From: Psychrobacter sp. P2G3
GTDB lineage: Bacteria > Pseudomonadota > Gammaproteobacteria > Pseudomonadales > Moraxellaceae
Direction: 5' to 3'
DNA length: 64,000 nt
NCBI RefSeq assembly: GCF_001593285.1
Contig: NZ_CP012529.1
Coordinates: 2,542,001 to 2,606,000 of the forward strand
The position numbers and the translations under genes were made by a program. The notes under the pieces are model-generated. The model saw only the letters and a list, made by a program, of their open reading frames with translations. It was not told the origin of the DNA and made no database searches. Positions within the stretch are counted from its first letter, which is position 1. Each line of letters begins with the position of its first letter. Positions 48,557 to 55,839 of this stretch are shown piece by piece.

Positions 48557-50038
48557 TCAACCGTTGTATTCTTTGGCAATTTTCAGATCTACCGATGACA
48601 TCTTATAGTCTTCACCAAAGGCATCTTCAGGCTCTTTTAACCAGAAGAAACAAACCATCCAAGCAATAAACGCACCTGCAGCGATGATTAAAAAGAACTG
48701 GCTTGGCTCTACAAAGGTATAAATGAACAAATAGAATACTGCGCCCACATTACCATACGCGCCTGCCATACCAGATATCTGGCCCGTTAAACGACGTTTG
48801 ATTGATGGAATAATACCAAAGGTCGCCCCTTCCGCTCCTTGCACAAACACTGAGCAGAGAATGGTAAAAACGACGGCGATAAATAATGGCCACTCTGCAT
48901 TTAGCAGTCCCATTAGCCCAAACCCGATACCGATGCCAAACATATATATCAGCATAACTAGGCGTCGATTACCGACACGATCAGAGATATAACCTCCTAG
49001 CGGACGCGCCCATAAATTAACGAAAGCGAAAGTTGAAGCCACAAGACCTGCTACCGTAGGATCAAGCTTCCAAGTCGCGGCAAAAAACATCGGGAGCATA
49101 GAGACCACCGCAAGCTCAGCGCCAAAGTTTGCAAAATAGCTTACGTTGAGGGCAGCAACGGATTTAAACGGATACTTGTCATCTTCAGGAATACCTGCTT
49201 TTAGCATGGGTGCATTGACGCTAATCGCCTTATAAATCTGATAAATAACGACAGCGGCGATAAGGAGATAGAAAGCCCAAGCACCGGTCTCGCTTAAAAA
49301 ACCCATGTTTTTAGTACGATAAACCAATACTCCTAAGATGCCATACAAAGGAATAGTAAATAGGCAGTATAGCCAAAGATCTCGCCAGCTTGAGACCTCT
49401 AATGCGCCCGACTTACGTGATTTTTTGTGGGTATCTTCTGTAGGCCCATCTGTTATCAAAAACCAGTACGCAACACCGTATATAGCCATCAGCAAGCCTG
49501 ATAAGGCAATCGCCCAGCGCCACCCATCATCACCACCGAAGAACTGCAGTGCTACCGTTGGAATAGTAATCGCCGCTGCTGCTGAACCAAAATTCCCCCA
49601 ACCAGCATAGAACCCCTCCGCAAAGCCAATGTCTTTAGGCTTGAACCATAGCGCCGTCATATGAATACCGACGACGAAGCCTGCACCCACGATAGACATA
49701 AATAAACGCGCGACAAATAGCTGCATGGCTGAGGTACCAAAAGCGAAAAACCATGTAGGTATCGCCATCACTACCATCAGTATAGAGAATACCCTTCTAG
49801 GCCCAAAACGATCTAAGGCCATGCCCACAACCACTCGGCCAGGAATGGTCAAAGCGACGTTTGCAATCAAGAAGAGCTTGATATGATCTGAGGTTAAATA
49901 GCTTTCTGTCTGTAACATAGACGTCGCGAGTGGCGCCATATTGAACCAAACATAAAAGGTAAGAAAAAAAGCAATCCACGTATAGTGAAGCGCTCTTATC
50001 TCACGGCGCTCCATTTCCAGCAGCTCTTTTGCATGCAT
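48557..50038 (-). CDS. second NNP-family nitrate/nitrite MFS transporter
   Basis: 493-aa major-facilitator protein with about twelve membrane segments, of a different subgroup from narK at 43982. It has a longer N-terminus (MHAKELLEMERREIRALHY), the segment YAGWGNFGSAAAA where the nitrate signature lies, and GAEGATFGIIPSIKRR. A GGAG lies about 10 nt before the ATG. The pair recalls narK1-narK2 of Pseudomonas, in which one is a nitrate/proton symporter and the other an antiporter. A NarL-like site lies upstream. Confidence 0.85.
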   Translation of the reverse strand: MHAKELLEMERREIRALHYTWIAFFLTFYVWFNMAPLATSMLQTESYLTSDHIKLFLIANVALTIPGRVVVGMALDRFGPRRVFSILMVVMAIPTWFFAFGTSAMQLFVARLFMSIVGAGFVVGIHMTALWFKPKDIGFAEGFYAGWGNFGSAAAAITIPTVALQFFGGDDGWRWAIALSGLLMAIYGVAYWFLITDGPTEDTHKKSRKSGALEVSSWRDLWLYCLFTIPLYGILGVLVYRTKNMGFLSETGAWAFYLLIAAVVIYQIYKAISVNAPMLKAGIPEDDKYPFKSVAALNVSYFANFGAELAVVSMLPMFFAATWKLDPTVAGLVASTFAFVNLWARPLGGYISDRVGNRRLVMLIYMFGIGIGFGLMGLLNAEWPLFIAVVFTILCSVFVQGAEGATFGIIPSIKRRLTGQISGMAGAYGNVGAVFYLFIYTFVEPSQFFLIIAAGAFIAWMVCFFWLKEPEDAFGEDYKMSSVDLKIAKEYNG

Positions 50039-50153
50039 GATAAATACTCTCCACCATAAAACTTGTCAGTTATGAATAGTTCTGATGGAAACAAGATAGC
50101 AATAAGTAGTAGCCTTAACTATTGAGCAAAAGCAGTATAAAACCTAGTTTTAA

Positions 50154-50169
50154 TACTACTTAATGAGGA
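50154..50169. promoter_or_regulatory. NarL-like 7-2-7 site upstream of the second nitrate transporter
   Basis: TACTACT, TA, ATGAGGA: the left heptamer fits the NarL consensus, the right differs at one position. It lies 116 bp before the transporter start codon. A weaker call than the two sites further left. Confidence 0.45.
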
Positions 50170-50255
50170 TTAAAAGCTATCACTCATTTCTTTTATACTT
50201 TTTAATACTTAAAGTCGCATGACGATATAGTAGATCCACTATAAAATAAATACAG

Positions 50256-50329
50256 CACTACTGGAATAAATTTTGCGCAGCCTCTGTCTGCGTAGGCACA
50301 GCAAGCAAGGAAAATTTATTCCAGTAGTG
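50256..50329. repeat. palindromic intergenic repeat, family A copy 5
   Basis: The cleanest copy: CACTACTGGAATAAATTTT at the left and its perfect complement at the right. The core GCGCAGCCTCTGTCTGCG...GCACAGCAAGC is in the middle. It lies between the divergent nitrate transporter and the YeaR-like gene. Confidence 0.88.
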
Positions 50330-50399
50330 GATTATAATTTATGTACTTCTTTTATTTAGGACTGACCATAGTAAAACAGTCTATAAGTTGTTATATTGT

Positions 50400-50418
50400 G
50401 AGAATGATTATCATTAAT
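50400..50418. promoter_or_regulatory. Fur-like box upstream of the YeaR-like gene
   Basis: The 19-mer GAGAATGATTATCATTAAT agrees with the Fur consensus (GATAATGATAATCATTATC) at 15 of 19 positions by eye. It lies 60 bp before the YeaR-like start codon. Iron-dependent control is inferred. Confidence 0.65.
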
Positions 50419-50477
50419 ATTTAAGAACAAGCTTAAAATAAACTGAAAACAAAAGACTTATTAACCAAGGAGCTATC

Positions 50478-50864
50478 ATGACTCGTGCAATCATCCCAAG
50501 TCACTGGAAAATAAAACGCTCTACGCACTTTTTTACCAAAGATAAAGTTCCCAAAGCCTTATTAACTCATCACAATACTGCAGAGGGCGTATTTGGCCAA
50601 ATTTGTGTCATGCAAGGTGTTGTCACCTTTTACGGATTTGCCAACGAAGCCGCTACCGAACCGGAGCAGACCATAGTCATTAAAGCAGGAGAATTTGCCG
50701 TTAGTCCACCGCAATACTGGCATCGCGTAGAGTTGAGTGACGACGCACAATTCAATATCAACTTTTGGACCGAAGGTGATACTGCTAACAAGTCACTGTT
50801 CAACAGCTCTACCATTCATAGCAAACCTATTAAGAAGTTATTTGATAAGCCTGATGAGCAATGA
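50478..50864 (+). CDS. YeaR-like DUF1971 protein
   Basis: 128-aa cupin-like protein of the YeaR/TehB-C-terminal group. It aligns with E. coli YeaR through RSTxFxxK, RLSVMHGAV-type CVMQGVVTFYGFANE, PEQTIVIKAGEFAVSPPQYWHRVE and DDAQFNINFW (quoted pieces: TEPEQTIVIKAGEFAVSPP). AAGGAG lies before the ATG. E. coli yeaR is induced by nitrate through NarL and has been linked to nitrite/NO stress, which fits its place next to narXL. The molecular activity is unknown. A terminator follows. Confidence 0.82.
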   Translation: MTRAIIPSHWKIKRSTHFFTKDKVPKALLTHHNTAEGVFGQICVMQGVVTFYGFANEAATEPEQTIVIKAGEFAVSPPQYWHRVELSDDAQFNINFWTEGDTANKSLFNSSTIHSKPIKKLFDKPDEQ

Positions 50865-50910
50865 TGACCCTATATATACTGTAAGTGTTGGTTCTAAAAA
50901 CTCAGCTAAA

Positions 50911-50940
50911 AAAACCCCCAGTCATTAAACTGGGGATTTT
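50911..50940 (+). terminator. terminator after the YeaR-like gene
   Basis: Stem CCCCAGT (50916-50922) with ACTGGGG (50929-50935) and a 6-nt loop, followed by a T-rich tail with A-rich flank on the other side. Nothing else is seen in the 250 bp before the IS copy. Confidence 0.82.
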
Positions 50941-51114
50941 TGGATTTTGCACTACCACATAAGCAACAATCATCGAACGCATGTCAATTGAAGGCTCAAC
51001 AAGTACGGCGATCTAGGCGCAAAGTACTAAATAGCTGCTGACACAAACTAACACTTCAAAGCCCTAAGAGAAGCCAGTATCATAGCAACATTGAATTAAC
51101 CCTAAATTATTTAT

Positions 51115-51822
51115 GGGGCTGTCCTAGATAACTAGTTCAGTTCCTTTTTAACCCATTGTTTTAGCTGACGTAATTGACGTTTCGGATCACTGTAGTTAAA
51201 ACGCCACTCACATTCCTTTAAAAACAGATGGAAATGCTCTTTTGGGATGCCATTATATTTACGCATATGACGCTTTGCTTGACTCCAAAAGTTCTCTATT
51301 CCGTTAATATGATTACTGTCTTGTACAAACTCTTTTGAATGGTTAATGCGGTAATGGGTAAACTCACTGACATCAAGTGCGTTGTAACTTCTAAAGGAGT
51401 CTGTGTAAACGATACTATCAGGCTTTACTTTCTCTCTTATAATAGGGATTAAGGTATCAGCTCTGGCATTAGGGATGATACAAGCATAGACGCTACCATT
51501 GCGCTTAAGCAGTCCAAAAACAGGAACTTTGTTACCAGCACCGCGACCACGTTTGCCTTTGCGTCTGCCGCCAAAGTAGCTCTCATCAACTTCTATTTCG
51601 CCTTCTAGAAGGCCAGGTTCCTGACTATTTTCATAAATCAGTAGTCTTAGCCTGTGAAAGTAATAGCTGGCTGTTGTTTTATTAACACCCACTAAGCTTG
51701 CTGCTGTTCTTGCGGTAGAACCGGCAACAAATAGTTCGATAAGCTTAGTTTGTTTGTACCAACTTAATCTACTCTTTCTCATATGACTATCCTAGATTAT
51801 TTTACTTATCTAGGACAGCCCC
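51115..51822 (-). mobile_element. IS1595-family (IS1016-type) insertion sequence, copy 2
   Basis: 708 bp with the same 17-bp terminal inverted repeats as copy 1 and its own 8-bp target duplication TTATTTAT (51107-51114 and 51823-51830). The two copies read the same wherever compared and encode the same protein. It inserted just before the ribosome site of the DUF3817 gene. Confidence 0.95.
51132..51782 (-). CDS. IS1595-family transposase (copy 2)
   Basis: 216 aa, identical to the protein of copy 1, with the same helix-turn-helix and catalytic acids (EVDESYFGG, VYTDSFRS, INGIENFWS). Read away from the downstream DUF3817 gene. Confidence 0.95.
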   Translation of the reverse strand: MRKSRLSWYKQTKLIELFVAGSTARTAASLVGVNKTTASYYFHRLRLLIYENSQEPGLLEGEIEVDESYFGGRRKGKRGRGAGNKVPVFGLLKRNGSVYACIIPNARADTLIPIIREKVKPDSIVYTDSFRSYNALDVSEFTHYRINHSKEFVQDSNHINGIENFWSQAKRHMRKYNGIPKEHFHLFLKECEWRFNYSDPKRQLRQLKQWVKKELN

Positions 51823-51854
51823 TTATTTATTAATAATAACCAAAGGAAAATACA

Positions 51855-52217
51855 GTGTCGCAGGCTCAGCCAACTATCGAACAAACACCTCACCTCACAA
51901 AAAAGCAAAACAGCGCATTAAAAAACCTTACCATCATGGGCTATCTAGAAGGTACTTCCTTCTTGTTGTTGCTCGGCATCGCCATGCCACTAAAATATAT
52001 GATGGGCATTCCAGAAGCTGTGAAATATGTCGGTATGGCACACGGCGTGTTATTTATCGCCTACATCGTAATACTCATGGGCTCAACCATCAAAATTAAA
52101 ATGCCGCTTTGGGCTATGCCCGCAGGTGTGCTCGGCTCGTTTTTACCGTTTGGCCCATTTATATTCGACCACTTTTTGAAAAAAAGCTTAAGTAAAAACG
52201 AGAAGATAGCAGCCTAA
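51855..52217 (+). CDS. DUF3817 small membrane protein
   Basis: 120-aa integral membrane protein starting at GTG 51855 with AAGGAAAA just upstream. The family-like start is KNLTIMGYLEGTSFLLLLGIAMPLKY (quoted in part: GYLEGTSFLLLL), and PAGVLGSFLPFGPFIFD forms the last hydrophobic segment; about three helices in all. Function is not known for this family. IS copy 2 ends 33 bp before the start codon, so only the ribosome site remains from the native upstream region and expression may now depend on a promoter in or near the IS. Confidence 0.85.
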   Translation: MSQAQPTIEQTPHLTKKQNSALKNLTIMGYLEGTSFLLLLGIAMPLKYMMGIPEAVKYVGMAHGVLFIAYIVILMGSTIKIKMPLWAMPAGVLGSFLPFGPFIFDHFLKKSLSKNEKIAA

Positions 52218-52292
52218 GATAAGTTCTGCTGGGGATTAAGTTGTTTTAAATAGCTGCTTTAAATAATTGCTTAAAGTAGCTGTTCTAAACAG

Positions 52293-52967
52293 CTACTGCA
52301 AATTGCCTTTTTCTAAATTTGCTAAAAATGCGGCAAATCCTTCTGTCGCCCGAGCATCTAAACGGCTGCTAGTAATCACACGGACGCGATTGCTCCAAGT
52401 AATAGCATAGCCTTTGGACTCAAATTTTTTAACCAAATCCACATCTTCATGGCACCTTAATGGGGCAAAGCCGCCAACGGTGAGATAGGCCTCACTGCTA
52501 AAACTTAAGTTTGCCCCATGAATATGGCGATGTCCCATCATATCTTGATAATGAGCCATATAATCTGCGCGCGTTTGCGGGGTTAAATTCACCCAGCTAT
52601 CAACGCTCACCACGCCGCAAATCATATCGGTGGGCTGGTCAGTAATATGGGTAATTTGCTGCACCAGCCAATCTTTAGTCACTACTGAATCGGCATCTGT
52701 ACAGGCAATCCAAGTTGCGCCATGTGTAATCGCATGGCGAATACCCAAATCTCGCACCCGTCCCACACAGCGATAATCATAGCTTATATAATCAACGCCT
52801 GTACCTTTGACTATCGTAAGCGTCTCATCAGTGCAGCTATCAAGCACCACCAGCGGATACGCCGCAATAGTTGAGGGTAATTGCGCAATAGCGGTCTGAA
52901 CCGATGCCAAGCAATTGGCAATAGTCATCGCCTCATTATGAGCGGGAATCACGATAGCGATTTTCAT
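52293..52967 (-). CDS. family 2 glycosyltransferase
   Basis: 224-aa cytoplasmic GT-A enzyme. IAIVIPAHNEAMTIANCL is the nucleotide-binding start, VVLDSCTDET the second strand, and ACTDADSVV carries the DxD metal site; HEDVDLVKKFESKG supplies the catalytic-base region (ED). There is no membrane helix. It is the last gene of the operon that begins with otsB, 78 bp after the methyltransferase. The acceptor is unknown. Confidence 0.88.
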   Translation of the reverse strand: MKIAIVIPAHNEAMTIANCLASVQTAIAQLPSTIAAYPLVVLDSCTDETLTIVKGTGVDYISYDYRCVGRVRDLGIRHAITHGATWIACTDADSVVTKDWLVQQITHITDQPTDMICGVVSVDSWVNLTPQTRADYMAHYQDMMGHRHIHGANLSFSSEAYLTVGGFAPLRCHEDVDLVKKFESKGYAITWSNRVRVITSSRLDARATEGFAAFLANLEKGNLQ

Positions 52968-53045
52968 GTCGACGCTGTGCCTCCCCTTATACCGCCCAAC
53001 ATGCCACCCACTATTTTGCAGACTGTCATACGCGGTTATACCCCA

Positions 53046-53900
53046 TCATATTAAGTTTTCTTGCATAGCAACGGACTTTGGAGAGTGTTGCCAAACATCT
53101 AATAAAAAATCACTATCTACAATCTGGCTTTGATGAGTAAAAGCAGGGTGAATAAAAGCGGGATGAGTAAAAATTGGATGAGTAACAGTTGAACGATCCA
53201 CTTCATTATTTGTCACATTAAACGCTCGGTGTAAACGTTGGTGCACCGTCTCCCCCGTCATCGCAAAGCCATCAATGGCATAGCGCCAATGACAGCACAA
53301 CAATGTACCGCCTACAGCTAGGTTTTGTTTAATCCAAGTGATAACCGTATCAATATCAATGGGCGATAAATAATATAAAATCTCACTAATAACGATTAGA
53401 TCAAAGGGTGGTTTATTAGCAGATGCGCCATCCGATAAAGGATACGCTTGTAGAAGCGCATCGTCTAAACTCAGTAATACGTGAGGAATAACTCCTTGTA
53501 TCACCTTAGAATGCGATGACTTTCCCAAGCGTTGTTTGGCAAGTTGTACCGCCTGAGTGTTACCATCTATACTGAGCAAAGCCTGACAACGACGGGCCAG
53601 TAATTTACTAAATACACCATTGCCACAGCCCAATTCAATGCCATTGTCATACTCTGCTTGTGGCAAAACTGCGAGAGACATTTCACGTTTTCGTTTTTCA
53701 TACCAGCGGGTCTGATACTGCCATGGGTCGCTATTATCACTATATAACGCATCAAAATACGTCTCTGAATAGGTATCAGATTGGGATTGGGATTGGGATT
53801 GGGATTGAGAGTCAGATTGAGTACAGTCTATTGAAGTAGCGCTAGCAACGTTTAAACTGTCAAGATTCATTGACGGCGTAGATTTAGGATTGTGGCTCAT
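53046..53900 (-). CDS. NodS-like SAM-dependent methyltransferase
   Basis: 284-aa class I methyltransferase (ATG 53900; upstream in-frame starts lie inside the deacetylase gene). The SAM-binding motif I is GIELGCGNGVFSKLLA (85-100), followed by LIVISEILYYLSP and GGTLLCCHWRYAIDGFAMTGETVHQRL (quoted in part: LCCHWRYAIDGF), which recall the NodS group that N-methylates amino sugars. Residues 30-39 are a Ser-Gln repeat and the C-terminal part has HPAFx pentapeptides. It overlaps the deacetylase stop by 17 nt. The substrate is not known. Confidence 0.83.
   Translation of the reverse strand: MSHNPKSTPSMNLDSLNVASATSIDCTQSDSQSQSQSQSQSDTYSETYFDALYSDNSDPWQYQTRWYEKRKREMSLAVLPQAEYDNGIELGCGNGVFSKLLARRCQALLSIDGNTQAVQLAKQRLGKSSHSKVIQGVIPHVLLSLDDALLQAYPLSDGASANKPPFDLIVISEILYYLSPIDIDTVITWIKQNLAVGGTLLCCHWRYAIDGFAMTGETVHQRLHRAFNVTNNEVDRSTVTHPIFTHPAFIHPAFTHQSQIVDSDFLLDVWQHSPKSVAMQENLI
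53134..53193. repeat. 15-bp in-frame tandem repeat in the methyltransferase gene
   Basis: Four degenerate units of 15 bp (TGAGTAAAAGCAGGG-type), encoding HPAFT, HPAFI, HPIFT and a diverged unit near the C-terminus. Confidence 0.85.
53779..53808. repeat. hexanucleotide microsatellite in the methyltransferase gene
   Basis: About five GATTGG units, encoding SQSQSQSQ near the N-terminus. Unit length 6 keeps the reading frame when the number changes. Confidence 0.9.
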
Positions 53901-54720
53901 ACAAATAAACCTCCCAAGGTTGGCTAATTCTGGCGATGGTTTGAGCCGATAAAATAGGCGGGTTACCCGTACTCTCATCAACGGTAATTTGGCTAGTAAA
54001 GCAAGCAATAGCTTGAGATTTACGTTGTACTTGCTCATCGGTTAAATCAACTCTGACAGCACAGTGCCAAGGAATACGACTATCGGCAGGCTGTGCCCAA
54101 TGCCACGCCCAAATCAATACTTGATAACAGGCTAGATGATGCTGCTTAGCAAATCCGGCGACCACTTGCCCTGTTGCCTCGTGGTCAGGATGTCCGTCAT
54201 GAATAAAGGGCGTCACTAAAATATCGTCAGGCTGGATAATGGCTGCTAACTTTTCGTTAAACTGTGCCTGCTCAGCGAATACATCGCCATCAGTCAATTC
54301 TAGGGCAATAGTCGTCACTTGATGAGCTATGCCCAATACAGCTAATGCTTTAATACTTTCTTGCGGACGGATAATATCAAGCTGCTCTGGCGGATAAATC
54401 CTTGAGTCTGGATGGCTTTGTGTGCCGTTAGTCACGTGAATAAGAAAGATTGGATTGCCATTAATAGCCAGTTGTTGCAGCAGACCACCACAGCCTAATA
54501 CTTCATCATCAGGATGTGGCGCAAAGATACACACCCGCTGGTGCGCTGGAAAGTGTTTCGCCATATTTAATCGAGGCAGATTGTGCAGCCCTTGCCAATT
54601 TTGCCACGCGTCTTGACTGGTACCATCGCCTTTAATAACGCGGTCGCCAACAATCGGATGGTTGCTTTTTATAATATTATCTTTTATAGAGTCAGCCTTA
54701 CTAGGCATTATAGTTGCCAT
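53884..54720 (-). CDS. PIG-L-family deacetylase
   Basis: 278-aa zinc-dependent N-deacetylase fold. The catalytic motif APHPDDE (67-73) and the zinc-binding HDGHPDH (His174, His177, His180) are intact. Relatives remove acetyl from GlcNAc conjugates (e.g. MshB in mycothiol and BshB in bacillithiol synthesis). It overlaps the dehydrogenase-like gene by 13 nt and the methyltransferase by 17 nt, so the three are translated together. With the glycosyltransferase this suggests an amino-sugar product, but the substrate is unknown. Confidence 0.88.
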   Translation of the reverse strand: MATIMPSKADSIKDNIIKSNHPIVGDRVIKGDGTSQDAWQNWQGLHNLPRLNMAKHFPAHQRVCIFAPHPDDEVLGCGGLLQQLAINGNPIFLIHVTNGTQSHPDSRIYPPEQLDIIRPQESIKALAVLGIAHQVTTIALELTDGDVFAEQAQFNEKLAAIIQPDDILVTPFIHDGHPDHEATGQVVAGFAKQHHLACYQVLIWAWHWAQPADSRIPWHCAVRVDLTDEQVQRKSQAIACFTSQITVDESTGNPPILSAQTIARISQPWEVYLYEPQS

Positions 54721-55826
54721 ATGTTCTCCCGCCTATCAGTTAAGTCGCTGGTCAAGCTGCTAGCTGATTCGCCAGCTAAAACACTAGATAACTCGCCAAT
54801 CTTTTGCAGATCAAACGCGCCATGACTTTGACGAATAAATACTGGCAAATCTGCTGCTAATCTTGCAAAATGAGCATTATTACAAAACGGTGCTGCGCCT
54901 AATGCCTGTCCGACGCCCTCCAGTACTTGGCGCGCCACCTGCTCAACGTTTGCTCTTAATTGACGAATAGCAAGCTCATGGCTGTGCTGCGGCTGGGTAT
55001 CTATTAAGTGAGCAACATGATAAAAATACTGCCGAGTGACTGCCAATGCTGTCCCAATTTGCCCCAAATACATGGCTTTATAATCGTTCGGTTTTTGTTG
55101 ATACGCGGTGATTAAATAGCCTGCGAGACAGGTCGCTGCGCCATACCAGCAAGCGGCAACCCCTGCTGCCCCATGCCAAAATCCCACCCGTTCTAAATAC
55201 ACATTTGCTGCCCCAACCTTACTGGCCGCCACCCCATTAAACTGTAGGGTGGCGGTATCAGTGGCTTGCATGCCGACTGCTTGCCAAGCCCTGTTGTCAA
55301 TCTCAATGCCAGCTTGCTGCATATCTACTATAAGTAGCTGCGAATGACCTTGCTCATCTCGATAAGTGATTAGCCCATGATCAACAATATTTGCCCCCGA
55401 ACACCATGCTTTGATGCCTGTAACTTTACCCTCTTGATAGCTCAGAGGATGTCCCTCTGCCGCCCAAACCGCCCATAGTCCTTGTGCCGGTTTGTCATAA
55501 CCCACTTCATGCAAAATACTGAGCGCATCCAAATGTGATTCAAACCATTTGGCAATCGTCAAATCAATACCTGCCACATAAGCCAAAACTTGCCAGCGGA
55601 TGAATGTATTTGAGTTAGTTTCACATTTGTTTTCTTTAACATCAGCGGCAGCACTAGCAGGATGAGGAATTCTATCGCTATAAGTGACTAAAGTATTTAA
55701 TATCTCATGGCGCAATTTATCAGTTATACAAAGCGTGCTGAGCGCTTGATTATTAGCGGCTAGAATCTCTTCTACAACAGCTTGAATGTTTTCTAACAAA
55801 GAACTTTCTGCATTTAACCGTAACAT
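54708..55826 (-). CDS. acyl-CoA dehydrogenase-like protein
   Basis: 372-aa protein with the acyl-CoA dehydrogenase fold, N-terminal helical part, a middle beta domain (VTGIKAWCSGANIVDHGLIT) and a C-terminal helical part (IRQSHGAFDLQKIGEL). It lies 13 nt after otsA and overlaps the PIG-L gene. The match is weaker than for classic beta-oxidation enzymes, and the usual catalytic Glu loop is not clear, so it may use an unusual substrate or be an oxidase-like relative. The last residues SSLTSDLTDRR contain a short repeat. Confidence 0.7.
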   Translation of the reverse strand: MLRLNAESSLLENIQAVVEEILAANNQALSTLCITDKLRHEILNTLVTYSDRIPHPASAAADVKENKCETNSNTFIRWQVLAYVAGIDLTIAKWFESHLDALSILHEVGYDKPAQGLWAVWAAEGHPLSYQEGKVTGIKAWCSGANIVDHGLITYRDEQGHSQLLIVDMQQAGIEIDNRAWQAVGMQATDTATLQFNGVAASKVGAANVYLERVGFWHGAAGVAACWYGAATCLAGYLITAYQQKPNDYKAMYLGQIGTALAVTRQYFYHVAHLIDTQPQHSHELAIRQLRANVEQVARQVLEGVGQALGAAPFCNNAHFARLAADLPVFIRQSHGAFDLQKIGELSSVLAGESASSLTSDLTDRRENIWQL

Positions 55827-55839
55827 AGGGGTTTCCTAA

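Noticed and set aside
25247..51822. Composite transposon made of two IS copies around the nitrate island
   Set aside because: Each IS has its own target duplication of different sequence, as for separate insertions. The content is core-type genes.
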